From NCBI GenBank assembly GCA_964590645.1, contig CAZPYJ010000017.1:1-64000 (forward strand): a stretch of 64,000 bases of DNA, read 5' to 3'. The position numbers were made by a program, and so were the translations under genes. Source of the stretch: JAGNHN01 sp964590645. Lineage in GTDB: Bacteria > Bacteroidota > Bacteroidia > Bacteroidales > JAGNHN01. The notes beneath the pieces are model-generated. The model ran no database searches. It had not been told where the DNA came from and saw only the letters and a list, made by a program, of their open reading frames with translations. Every line of letters starts with the position of its first letter. Positions within the stretch are counted from its first letter, which is position 1. This document shows positions 7,390 through 16,330 of the stretch, in pieces.

Positions 7390-7463
7390 TGACCCCGGCG
7401 GGATTCAAACCCACGACCTTCAGAACCGGAATCTGACGTTCTATTCAGCTGAACTACGGGGCC
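7390..7463 (-). tRNA. tRNA-Arg (anticodon CCG)
   Basis: On the minus strand the acceptor GGCCCCG pairs with CGGGGTC (one G-U), the D-arm is GTTC/GAAC, the anticodon arm TCAGA-TTCCGGT-TCTGA gives anticodon CCG (codon CGG), and the T-arm is GTGGG-TTTGAAT-CCCGC. The discriminator is A and no CCA is encoded. Its 3' end points towards the AT-rich cassette at 2892-6853, the usual side for integration next to a tRNA. Confidence 0.93.
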
Positions 7464-7549
7464 GGATTCGTGGGGCAAAAATACAGGTTTTTGCCTTTCA
7501 TCAATAAGACCGTATCGAATTTCCGTGGTTTTCAAGGAAAGGCAATGCA

Positions 7550-7589
7550 GCCTTGATTTTTTGGTCCTTTTGCATCAAGGCAAAAGGAC
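7550..7589. promoter_or_regulatory. Two overlapping, mutually exclusive hairpins
   Basis: GCCTTGAT (7550-7557) pairs with ATCAAGGC (7574-7581). GTCCTTTTGC (7564-7573) pairs with GCAAAAGGAC (7580-7589) around a 6-nt loop. The two pairings share 7564-7581, so only one can form at a time. The element lies between the stop of the T9SS glycoside-hydrolase-like gene and the tRNA-Arg. There is no T run after it, so it is not a classical terminator; it may instead be a dispersed palindromic repeat. Confidence 0.5.
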
Positions 7590-7648
7590 AGGGGCCCGCC
7601 CGGCCTGAGGGCGAAATTGCGGATAATCCTTTGAAAGTATCCTTCTGT

Positions 7649-10102
7649 CTATTGCCGGATGATCTTCACGCTGCGCTTCCAATTCCCTGCACGGATTTCC
7701 CCAATATACAAGCCAGGCCGGAGCATAACGCCGGCCTCCGCCCAGGGGATACGGTGCCTTCCCATAGGAAGGAAACCACTGAAAGGCTTCGCTATCAGCT
7801 TGCCTAAACTGTCAAACACCAGAATCTCCGCACGGCCGGCCCGCGGCAGGTCCACATCAAACTGGAGAAACCCGATGGATGGATTGGGGAAGACGGAAAA
7901 GGCCCCAACCTCCTCGGCCTCCTGTTCAGACAAGCCGGCGGTGTTCCCTTTGTCCACCCGAAAAGCAATATCGGTGGTGAAAGCAGGGATACTGAGAATC
8001 AGGGTGTCGGAGGAGGGATTGACCAAGCTACTGCTCAATGCTTTGCCCGTCCAGGCATCCATCCAGTGCACGCTGTGCAGTGTGTCGGGAAAGCCCGTGA
8101 AAACAAGTTCAGCGCCGTTTACCAGGGCAGGGGCTCCCTGGAGATACCATTCTTTCCAGTGAAAATCCTGATGCTGAATCCATCCCATTGCGCCCCCCTG
8201 ACCCTGTAAAGCAAATGCCCTGGCCCGGGAGCGGTAAGGAAAGAAACCGTATGCCCTGATTTCACAAGCCGCATTATCCGGACTGCTGTTCTCTACCAGA
8301 ATCAAATGCTTCCCTTCAGGGATGAATATTTCATATTCATTATTTGCCGATACCGCCTGTGAGAAAATGGGGATGCCATTCAGGCTGATTTGAAGTACCG
8401 AACTAACCACGTAGTTCCCGGTACGAATGATCAGCTGGCCGTCTTCCGGGAAATCCACCCGGAAGGTGGGGGGATTGCGGAAGGCGTTCACAAGAAAGCC
8501 GTTGCCGTATAGCACGCTGCCCAGCATCCGCTCGGGCGGATCAAGAATGCCCCCGTTCTCCACCAGGAAATCATTGGCGGGAGCTTTGCTGAAGAGCTGA
8601 TCGAAAGCAGGCTCAATCTCCAGGCTGTCGGCAGGAGTGTTCCGTACCTGGGGCCTCACCGGCATCCAACTGCTGTCGGGGAAGCTCAAGTGCAACAACT
8701 CTCCCGGTCCGCGAAAATGCCGGTACAGGCTCTGGGGATGGATGTAATTGTCCCACCACCAGCTCATTCCGGAGCCAAGTGCCCCGGATAGCAAAGTAGT
8801 CCATAGCGCATTCCGGTTGGCGATGCCTTCCGGATCATCCTGGATGATGCTGTCAGGGTTGTAGGCCATTCCCATCTCCCCGACGATGCTGGGCTTAGGG
8901 TAGAGCGTTTGGTAGCGCCGGGTGGCATTGTACATCTCCTTCTCAAAATCCGGGAAATCATCGTAGGAGTGTATCTGGGTGAAAGCGGTCAGTGGATGAT
9001 TCCAATACGAGGCGTCGTTGGCAGTAACGGCAAAGCCAGCACTGAGGGGGCGTTTCCAGGGATCGGACTGATTCACAAAAACATTCATTTCCTGCAACCA
9101 AAGGCTTACCGCACCAGCAAATTGGTTATAACCCTCTACATTGTCTGCTTCCGACAGGATCTCCCAGGCGATGATCTCAGGGTAAGCACTCCAGCGCGCC
9201 AGGATATAGCGTAGTTTTCGCTTAAACAGAGATTTGGCTTCCGGAAGGGTGAAGAAGTCCTGGACTGTGGGACAAGGGCCTCCATTGGCCAGGTTGTAAG
9301 GACTTTGCGCCCAATGGTTGTTCCACTGAGAGGAGAGTACGTCGTGGATGGCAAAAGCCAGTTGGATGCGGATTCCACGCTGCCTGGCCAGTGCCAGGAT
9401 CCAGTCGAGGTGGCGCGCCCGGGCCTGCCGTGCATCATAATTGCCCAGGCCGGTATCATCCCATTCCACACTCAGCGACCAGGGCACCAGCATTATCTTG
9501 ATGAAATTGGCGCCATTGGCTGCCAGGCTGTCCATCCATACCTCATACATCGCATAGCTTCCTTCCGGTATTCCCCAGGCCAGGTTCATCCCGAGGGTGA
9601 GAAATACCTCCCCATTATCCATTACAAAATAATTCCCTGCTGTCCCCCTCACAAAACCAGGGAAGCTGGATGGCAGAATCGTTATGCTGTCCGGATTGCT
9701 ATGTGTGATTCCACTGCTGTCCTGCAGATGGATGCGGTAAAACCATTTCCCTGGCTCGTCGAAGCAAAAGCGCATCTTCCACACCGGATTACCCTGGGGG
9801 GTGAGCTGATCGGGCGCAGGAAAAAGAAAAGGCTGCATCTGAAAGCCCGGAAGACTGGCACTGTCTCCATCCGGAGAAATAAAACTTCCCCAAAGCTTCA
9901 CCTGATCGGGGTCGTAAGGATTGGTATAAGCCGCCTGCAGGCTGATTTCCCATTCTGCAATATCGTATTGCTGCACACTATTCCCAGGGCCAAGCAGCTG
10001 TTGGATCTGGGGTTGGGAGAGCGCAGGAAAGGATACTGACAAGAGCAAAGGCAGTAGCCATAGCCTGAAATGGGTTTTGCTTATATGATAGACGGAATTC
10101 AT
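7649..10102 (-). CDS. Secreted glycoside-hydrolase-like protein with T9SS type A sorting domain
   Basis: 817 residues from ATG 10102 (14 codons inside the longest frame; it begins right before a standard signal peptide ending in ALSQ). Residues 30-150 look like the DUF5060-type beta domain that precedes many TIM-barrel hydrolases. Residues 155-480 form a cellulase-superfamily barrel: AWEILSEADN, with the candidate acid/base E318, and IVGEMGM, with the candidate nucleophile E409; the usual NE pair is replaced by SE. A beta domain follows, and the last 80 residues (VFPNPSIGF ... LRPGLYIGEI) form a T9SS type A sorting signal. It would act on a polysaccharide at the cell surface or outside; the substrate is unknown. 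It diverges from the lectin gene. Confidence 0.75.
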   Translation of the reverse strand: MNSVYHISKTHFRLWLLPLLLSVSFPALSQPQIQQLLGPGNSVQQYDIAEWEISLQAAYTNPYDPDQVKLWGSFISPDGDSASLPGFQMQPFLFPAPDQLTPQGNPVWKMRFCFDEPGKWFYRIHLQDSSGITHSNPDSITILPSSFPGFVRGTAGNYFVMDNGEVFLTLGMNLAWGIPEGSYAMYEVWMDSLAANGANFIKIMLVPWSLSVEWDDTGLGNYDARQARARHLDWILALARQRGIRIQLAFAIHDVLSSQWNNHWAQSPYNLANGGPCPTVQDFFTLPEAKSLFKRKLRYILARWSAYPEIIAWEILSEADNVEGYNQFAGAVSLWLQEMNVFVNQSDPWKRPLSAGFAVTANDASYWNHPLTAFTQIHSYDDFPDFEKEMYNATRRYQTLYPKPSIVGEMGMAYNPDSIIQDDPEGIANRNALWTTLLSGALGSGMSWWWDNYIHPQSLYRHFRGPGELLHLSFPDSSWMPVRPQVRNTPADSLEIEPAFDQLFSKAPANDFLVENGGILDPPERMLGSVLYGNGFLVNAFRNPPTFRVDFPEDGQLIIRTGNYVVSSVLQISLNGIPIFSQAVSANNEYEIFIPEGKHLILVENSSPDNAACEIRAYGFFPYRSRARAFALQGQGGAMGWIQHQDFHWKEWYLQGAPALVNGAELVFTGFPDTLHSVHWMDAWTGKALSSSLVNPSSDTLILSIPAFTTDIAFRVDKGNTAGLSEQEAEEVGAFSVFPNPSIGFLQFDVDLPRAGRAEILVFDSLGKLIAKPFSGFLPMGRHRIPWAEAGVMLRPGLYIGEIRAGNWKRSVKIIRQ

Positions 10103-10256
10103 TGGTATCTCTTTCGGAATCCAAAGAAACAGAATCTCTTGCAATAACAGAAAATTAACAAGTGCCCCGGGACTTTACCGCCATTTTTTATCTTACTTTG
10201 TGAGAGATGCATCTCACTTCAGCCCGGCAATCACTTTCGGCCGTTTTGAAGTGTCT

Positions 10257-10264
10257 TATCTTTG
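10257..10264 (+). promoter_or_regulatory. -7 box of the lectin/repeat adhesin gene
   Basis: TATCTTTG matches TAnnTTTG and ends 12 nt before the chosen ATG 10277. No exact -33 TTG was found at the expected distance. Confidence 0.4.
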
Positions 10265-10276
10265 ATCATAGGAAAA

Positions 10277-13200
10277 ATGCACCTGAAGCTGCTGCAAGCC
10301 AGATTTCATATCGCCGCGAAGCTGTACAGAAAGCAAAGGATTAGCCTGCTGCTTATCTTCCTGCTTCCGTTTTATATGCTTTCCGGCCAGGCCTTTTTTA
10401 TGAACGGCAGCACCAGTTTCAGCGGCAACGGTTGCTTTGAACTTACCCCGGCCCAGCCTACCCAGACGGCCTCTCTTTGGCAATTGAGTCAGATTGATCT
10501 TACCCAATCTTTTGATATTCGTTTTCTGGCCAATTTTGGCAATATCGATGGGGCCGGGGATGGCATCGCCTTCGTATTGCAGGGAGAAGGGGTGACAGCC
10601 CTGGGTGGACCGGGGAATGGTTTGGGATACAGCACGCTGAGCCCATCCCTGGCGGTTGAGTTTGATACCTATTATCATCCTTTGCTGGGAGATATTACTT
10701 CGGATCATACCGCCATCCTGAAAAATGGCTCCAATATGCACTTCACCGCCAACAACCTGGCCGGCCCGGTGCAGGCTTATCTGCAATCTCCCAATATTGA
10801 AGACGGGGTTTGGCGGGAAATCCGGATTGTCTGGAATCCGGCTTCCACAATGTTGAGGGTGTTCTACAATAATGCGCTGCGACTAAATCTGAACCAGAAT
10901 ATCATCAATACGGTTTTTGCGGGAAACAGCCTGGTGTGGTGGGGCATCACGGCTGCGACCGGCGCTTCCGGGAACCAGCAGCAGGTCTGTTTGCTGGAAA
11001 CGCCTTCTTCGGCCCTCCTTTCCACAGTAGAAGTTTGTTATGGAGACACCCTGAATGTGATCCTTCCCAATGGAAGCAATTTCAATTGGAGCCCGGCCAG
11101 CGGCCTCGCAGGCACCAATCTTCAGAATCAGATGATGTTTCCTCTGGTATCCACGCTATATACGGTCACTTATACCGATACCACCGGCAGCCTGGTCAGT
11201 ACGCAAATACAGGTGAATGTGAACCCTTTGCCACAGGTGTACAATGTTGGTGGAGACAGTTCTTATTGCAAAGGCGGGCTCGGTGTGGACATTACTTTGG
11301 ACAATTCACAATCCTCTGTGCTCTATGATCTTTATCTCGATGGAAACCTCCTCTGGCCGGATGTTTCCGGCAATGGCAGTGGCTTTAGCTTTGGCTTGCA
11401 GCCTTACTCAGGCACTTATACTGTTATCGGGCACGACAGCCTGACCGGTTGCACACTGCCGATGGCAGGGGCCATCACGGTGGTGATTGATTCCCTTCCG
11501 CTTCAGTTTAATGTGACCGGAGGTGGATTCTATTGCGAATTTGGTGGAGGCTTACCTGTAGGCCTGGATGGGAGTGAGGTCGGGATGAAATATTACTTAT
11601 TCCTGAATGGCCAAAGTATTGTAGATAGCATCATTGGTGCCGGTGGTCCTCTTTGGTTTCCCAATCAGCAATCGATAGGTGTTTATACAGTCTCTGCCCT
11701 CAATCCTGTCACTGGGTGTGGTGATGATATGTTGGGATCTGCCTCGATCAACATTAATCCCCTGCCTGCCGTCAGCCTTACCACTCCCGGGAACTTTTGT
11801 TCCGGGGCAAGCCCTTTGCTTCTTCAAACCGGTAGTCCGGCCGGGGGAACCTATAGCGGATTCGGGGTGCAGGGGGACAGCCTGACAGATACCCATACGC
11901 CGGGGAACCGGCTCTTGCAGTATGTTTATGAAGATCCCGCCACAGGATGCCAGAACAGTGCCGCCGTAAGCTATACTGTTTTTGCCCTTCCCAATCCGGA
12001 CCTCGGCCCGGATACGGCTTTTTGCCAGGGGGACAGCCTGAGTCTTTCTGCCTCTCAGCCTTTTGTCACCTACCTCTGGGATGATGGCAGCACCCAGCAA
12101 ACCCGCATCATTCAGCAGGCAGGACAGTATTCCCTGACCGTCACCAATAGCAATACCTGCGCAGCGGCCGATACGATGATCGTCTCAATGGACTCCCTCC
12201 CTGTCTTGACCTTCCCGCCTCTGGCAGCGCTTTGCATAGATCAGCCCCCTTTGCTGCTGGCAAATGCCACGCCTCCCGGAGGAACATACAGCGGCCCCGG
12301 AGTGAGCGCTTCTTATTTTGATCCCGCCCAAACGGGTCCGGGAACTTTCATCCTTAATTATGCTTATGCAGACAGCCTTACGGCTTGTTTGGCTGATATT
12401 TCCACCTCTATTCAGGTCCATTCCCTCCCTGATCCGGGCTTTGCCCCGCTTGCCCCGCTTTGCGTTTCAGATCCTCACTTCCCCCTCAGCGGGGGCACGC
12501 CTGCCGGGGGTACGTATTCCGGCCCGGGTGTCAGTGCCGGATGGTTTGACCCGGCCATTGGCGCAGGAAGCCATATCCTGAACTATGCCTATACTGATCC
12601 GGCTACGCAATGCAGCAAGGATACACAGCAAACGATGCTGGTGCATCCCCTTCCGGTAGTCACAGCGCCCGCCCTGCCTGCTATTTGTGTCAACAACCCC
12701 GGCATCACCTTACCCCAGGGGAATCCGGCAGGAGGAAGCTGGAGTGGCACAGGTGTGAGTGGGAATCAGTTTTCTCCCGTCCAGGGGGCTGGAAATTATA
12801 CCCTTTGGTATCATTACCAGGACAGCCTGAGCCTGTGCCGGGATTCAGCAATGACAAACCTGACGGTGCATCCGCTTCCTACCCTCTCTTTCTCTTTACC
12901 GGGCACTGCCTGCGAAGGCGGCCCTCCCATTCCGCTTAGCGGAGGAAACCCCTCCGGCGGAACCTTCTCCGGCCCGCTGGTCAGCGCCGGGAACTTCGTC
13001 CCTTTATATGCCGGGAACTATCCGCTCACCTATACGTATACCGATCCCGCGACAGGCTGTACAGCAGCGGCTTACGATACTTTTCAGGTTTTTGCCAACC
13101 CCCAGATTGTTTTCCTCTCGCCCCCGGATGTTTGTGAAAGTGATACTGCTTATGAACTGGTATATGCCAGTCCGGCGGGTGGCCTCTATTCCGGCAGCGG

Positions 13201-16200
13201 AGCTATTGCAGGATGGTTCAACCCGGCAGTGGCAGGCCCCGGCGCACATAACATTATCTACCAATATACTGATGGAATTACAGGATGCCAGGATATAGAC
13301 TCAGTCACGGTCAATGTGCATCCGCTGCCGCAAATAAGTCATACTGCATTGCCGGATCTCTGCCTGGCCGATCTGCCTTTTACCCTGAGCGGAGGGAGTC
13401 CGGCGGGCGGGACCTATACCGGATCATCGGTGAGCAACAATCAATTTGATCCACCGGCCCCCGGAAGTTATACCATCCATTATGTGTATGCTGACAGCAA
13501 TGGATGTATTGACAGTATTCCGCTGCAAATCGTGCTTCATCCCCAGCCGATTATGAATCTGGTGTCCCCGCCGGCGCTTTGTGCCAATGCCCAGGCTGTT
13601 TCCCTTTCCGGGGGATTTCCTGCGGGGGGAACTTATCAGGGCGCAGGAATTTTCAATGGAGTTTTCGATCCCTCCATCGGGCCGGGCGCTTATCCTTACC
13701 ACTATATCTTCCAGGATCCCCTGACCGGCTGTGTGGATTCCTTGCCGGATACCTTAACGGTACTTCCATTGCCTGTACTAAGCCTGAACCTTCCGGGTCC
13801 ATTCTGCGCCAATGCAGCGGATACCATCCTGGATGGCGGTTCTCCGGCCGGAGGGATATATGGAGGGCAGGGACTGGCAGGCGACACCTTTCAACCGGGC
13901 CTGGGGCCTGGAGCTTATGCCATTTTCTATTATTATGAAGACAGCCTGACGGGATGCAGAGATACCGCTTTTGGCAATATTTCGGTCTATCCCCTTCCCC
14001 AGGTCCAAATCAATGGCCTTCCGGATATTTGTGAGAATGAAGGAATGCTCAATCTGAACTTTGGAAGTCCGGCAGGGGGCCTCTGGACAGGTGCCGCGGT
14101 AGCAGCCGGACAGTTTGATCCATCCCTGTCAGGTACAGGTCTGCATATCCTGACTTACACTTACACCGATCCGCTCACAGGCTGTACCGACAGCATTGCC
14201 GACAGCCTGGAGGTTTTTCCGGTTCCGCAGCTGCTATGGCAGCTCGATAGCCACATCTGTGCCGGGGCTCCGGCGGTTCAGCTTCAGGGTGGGAGCCCGG
14301 CAGGGGGAACCTATGGGGGAGCGGGTGTGATTGCCGCTTCCTTTACCAATACCCAGGCTGGGGGTATGCACTCCTGCTGGTATGCCTATCAAACACCTGC
14401 TACAGGATGTTCCGATACCGCCTGGGGAACGATCACGGTCCACGCTTTACCAAATGTGAGCCTGACGCCCCTGGGCGATTTCTGCCTGAATGATCCTCCC
14501 ATCAACCTGGGAAGCGGTACTCCGCCCGGGGGATGGTGGACCGGCGCGGGAATCAGCGGAGGGAGCTTTGATCCCGGTACTGGGGCCGGAACCTATACCC
14601 TCTTTTATCACTTCACCGACCCACTCACCCAATGCAGCGATTCTGCCCCGGATACAGTTGAGGTATTTGCCCTTCCGCTTGTTTCCATTAGCTCCCCTGC
14701 GGATGTGTGCGAAAATGATAGTCTTGTGCTTCTGAATGCCCTGCCTGCCGGGGGGATATGGGGAGGGACAGGCGTGAGCGGAAACAACTTTGACCCAGCC
14801 ACTGGGAGTGGGACTTACCCCATCTGGTATGCATATACAGATCCCCTCACCCAATGCAGCGATACGGCTTATGACAGCATACGGGTGCAGCCTTTGCCCC
14901 AGCTCAGCCTGGGGGTTCCGGGTCCTTTTTGCGAAAATGATCCCCCGGTGAACCTCAATGGCGGAGGCCCCGCAGGGGGCTGGTATTCGGGAACAGGGGT
15001 CAGCGGAAATAACTTTGATCCGGGCATAGGGGCCGGGAGTTATCCGTTTTCTTACCATTATACGGATCCCCTTAGCGGCTGCAGTGATTCCCTGGGCGAT
15101 ACCCTTTATGTACATCCTTTGCCACAAATCACTTTGCCCACCCTGCCCGCCCTGTGTTTGAATGAACTTCCCTTCCTCCTGCCCAACGGGACTCCTTCCG
15201 GCGGGATATGGACAGGGCCGGGAGTAGTACATCCTTATTTCGAAACGATGCAGAGCGGAACCTTTCCCTTGCACTATGTTTTTGAAGACAGCCTCACCGG
15301 CTGTGCCGACAGTGCCCAGACCAGCATCCTGGTGCATCCTGTCCCCGATCCGAACCTGCCCGGGGATACGGTTCTGTGTGAGGGCACCACGATTGTACTG
15401 GACGGAAGTGGCCCTTATCAGTCCTGGGAATGGTCGGATGGCAGCACCACCCCGACCATACAGGTGAATACCGCCGGGATTTACTGGTTGATTGTCAGCG
15501 ATCAGTATCAATGCGCTTCCGATCCGGATAGTGTGAACGTAAGCGTGCTGCCTGCCCCCCAGCCGGCCCTGCCTGAAGACACGGCCATCTGCCGGAATGA
15601 GGTGCTTGAAGTACGGCTCCCTGGCCAGTATGCCTCCTATTCCTGGAGCAGCGGACAAAGTGGGCCGGATATCCTTCTGACAAACGCAGGAAGTTACTGG
15701 ATTGAGGTGGTGGATTTCAATGGTTGCAAGGGCAGAGACTCCCTCTTCCTGTCGATCCTGCCTGTGCCACAACTCAACCTTCCCGATTCTCTTTATTTAT
15801 GCAGTGCTGATCAGATTGTACTGGATGTAGGCCAGGAGGGCCATTTGCATACCTATCTGTGGAATGATGGATGGAATGTGCCAAGGAGGGAGATTTCGGA
15901 AAGCGGGCTTTATTCTGTGACCGTGGACAATGGTGCTTGTCGCGATGAAGATTCGGTGCGCATTTTGCCTTGTGCGATCATCTGGGCGCCCAATGCGTTC
16001 ACCCCAAACGGAGACGGCAAGAATGACTTCTTTGAGATCAAATCATCAGAACCCCTCAGCAATGTGCGCCTGCTCATTGTGAATCGCTGGGGACAGACCG
16101 TCTACGAGTCCTCCGTATTACACCCCGGATGGGATGGCAGCAAAAATGGAAATCCTTGTCCCCAAGATGCTTATACCTGGGTATTGTACTTTGAGCGGGA

Positions 16201-16261
16201 AGCCCAGGTAAGCCTGGAGGGAGAAGGACGAAGGACAGGTAAGTTGATTTTGATCCGATGA
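10277..16261 (+). CDS. Giant L-type lectin/Ig-like repeat adhesin, T9SS type B sorting domain
   Basis: About 1994 residues from ATG 10277; the frame also opens at a TTG 15 nt upstream. Order of parts: signal peptide (to about residue 38, ending in LSGQ); a legume-lectin-like domain (about 40-240, with FDIRF, GDGIAFVLQ and LAVEFDTY); three Ig/PKD-like domains; then 15 copies of a 75-residue unit, broken once after the first copy; three more Ig-like domains with YxWSxG-type cores; and a C-terminal CHU_C/gliding-motility type B sorting domain (WAPNAFTPNGDGKNDFFEI, VNRWGQTVYE). Each 75-residue unit has two cysteines, a PAGGTYSG-like turn and a VxPLP linker. It would be a cell-surface adhesin that binds sugars through the lectin domain. 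The length makes it the largest gene in the window. Confidence 0.85.
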   Translation: MHLKLLQARFHIAAKLYRKQRISLLLIFLLPFYMLSGQAFFMNGSTSFSGNGCFELTPAQPTQTASLWQLSQIDLTQSFDIRFLANFGNIDGAGDGIAFVLQGEGVTALGGPGNGLGYSTLSPSLAVEFDTYYHPLLGDITSDHTAILKNGSNMHFTANNLAGPVQAYLQSPNIEDGVWREIRIVWNPASTMLRVFYNNALRLNLNQNIINTVFAGNSLVWWGITAATGASGNQQQVCLLETPSSALLSTVEVCYGDTLNVILPNGSNFNWSPASGLAGTNLQNQMMFPLVSTLYTVTYTDTTGSLVSTQIQVNVNPLPQVYNVGGDSSYCKGGLGVDITLDNSQSSVLYDLYLDGNLLWPDVSGNGSGFSFGLQPYSGTYTVIGHDSLTGCTLPMAGAITVVIDSLPLQFNVTGGGFYCEFGGGLPVGLDGSEVGMKYYLFLNGQSIVDSIIGAGGPLWFPNQQSIGVYTVSALNPVTGCGDDMLGSASININPLPAVSLTTPGNFCSGASPLLLQTGSPAGGTYSGFGVQGDSLTDTHTPGNRLLQYVYEDPATGCQNSAAVSYTVFALPNPDLGPDTAFCQGDSLSLSASQPFVTYLWDDGSTQQTRIIQQAGQYSLTVTNSNTCAAADTMIVSMDSLPVLTFPPLAALCIDQPPLLLANATPPGGTYSGPGVSASYFDPAQTGPGTFILNYAYADSLTACLADISTSIQVHSLPDPGFAPLAPLCVSDPHFPLSGGTPAGGTYSGPGVSAGWFDPAIGAGSHILNYAYTDPATQCSKDTQQTMLVHPLPVVTAPALPAICVNNPGITLPQGNPAGGSWSGTGVSGNQFSPVQGAGNYTLWYHYQDSLSLCRDSAMTNLTVHPLPTLSFSLPGTACEGGPPIPLSGGNPSGGTFSGPLVSAGNFVPLYAGNYPLTYTYTDPATGCTAAAYDTFQVFANPQIVFLSPPDVCESDTAYELVYASPAGGLYSGSGAIAGWFNPAVAGPGAHNIIYQYTDGITGCQDIDSVTVNVHPLPQISHTALPDLCLADLPFTLSGGSPAGGTYTGSSVSNNQFDPPAPGSYTIHYVYADSNGCIDSIPLQIVLHPQPIMNLVSPPALCANAQAVSLSGGFPAGGTYQGAGIFNGVFDPSIGPGAYPYHYIFQDPLTGCVDSLPDTLTVLPLPVLSLNLPGPFCANAADTILDGGSPAGGIYGGQGLAGDTFQPGLGPGAYAIFYYYEDSLTGCRDTAFGNISVYPLPQVQINGLPDICENEGMLNLNFGSPAGGLWTGAAVAAGQFDPSLSGTGLHILTYTYTDPLTGCTDSIADSLEVFPVPQLLWQLDSHICAGAPAVQLQGGSPAGGTYGGAGVIAASFTNTQAGGMHSCWYAYQTPATGCSDTAWGTITVHALPNVSLTPLGDFCLNDPPINLGSGTPPGGWWTGAGISGGSFDPGTGAGTYTLFYHFTDPLTQCSDSAPDTVEVFALPLVSISSPADVCENDSLVLLNALPAGGIWGGTGVSGNNFDPATGSGTYPIWYAYTDPLTQCSDTAYDSIRVQPLPQLSLGVPGPFCENDPPVNLNGGGPAGGWYSGTGVSGNNFDPGIGAGSYPFSYHYTDPLSGCSDSLGDTLYVHPLPQITLPTLPALCLNELPFLLPNGTPSGGIWTGPGVVHPYFETMQSGTFPLHYVFEDSLTGCADSAQTSILVHPVPDPNLPGDTVLCEGTTIVLDGSGPYQSWEWSDGSTTPTIQVNTAGIYWLIVSDQYQCASDPDSVNVSVLPAPQPALPEDTAICRNEVLEVRLPGQYASYSWSSGQSGPDILLTNAGSYWIEVVDFNGCKGRDSLFLSILPVPQLNLPDSLYLCSADQIVLDVGQEGHLHTYLWNDGWNVPRREISESGLYSVTVDNGACRDEDSVRILPCAIIWAPNAFTPNGDGKNDFFEIKSSEPLSNVRLLIVNRWGQTVYESSVLHPGWDGSKNGNPCPQDAYTWVLYFEREAQVSLEGEGRRTGKLILIR
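11768..15346 (+). repeat. In-gene 225-bp repeats: 15 copies of a 75-residue unit
   Basis: One unit is at 11768-11992, a different domain at 11993-12202 interrupts, and 14 units run without a break from 12203 to 15346 (3144 bp, about 225 bp each). Conserved points per unit are C near position 11, PxGG(T/W/I)(Y/W)(S/T/G)G, F(D/N)P, a TDPxTxC(S/T)D stretch with the second Cys, and a closing VxPLP. Copies differ at many positions at the DNA level, so the array is old rather than freshly expanded. Confidence 0.85.
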
Positions 16262-16281
16262 TGATTCCCCTTGTTTTTCCT

Positions 16282-16289
16282 TAATTTTG
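16282..16289 (+). promoter_or_regulatory. -7 box of fbaA
   Basis: TAATTTTG matches TAnnTTTG and lies 41 nt before the fbaA ATG, in the 69-nt gap after the adhesin gene. Confidence 0.4.
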
Positions 16290-16330
16290 TATGTTATTTT
16301 CAAGATATCAACAACCCAAAAAAGCAGACA

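Noticed and set aside
7020..7535. 171-codon minus-strand frame spanning the tRNA-Arg
   Set aside because: It reads through the tRNA gene (VVQLNRTSDSGSEGRGFESR is the classic artefact of translated tRNA). Only its last part is kept, as a possible remnant.
11768..15346. CRISPR array
   Set aside because: The period is 225 bp, in frame, with protein-level conservation and no constant short repeat; it is a protein repeat array.
14447..15772. 441-codon frame on the minus strand opposite the adhesin repeats
   Set aside because: It is a shadow of the repetitive, high-G+C adhesin gene; no domain or start signal.
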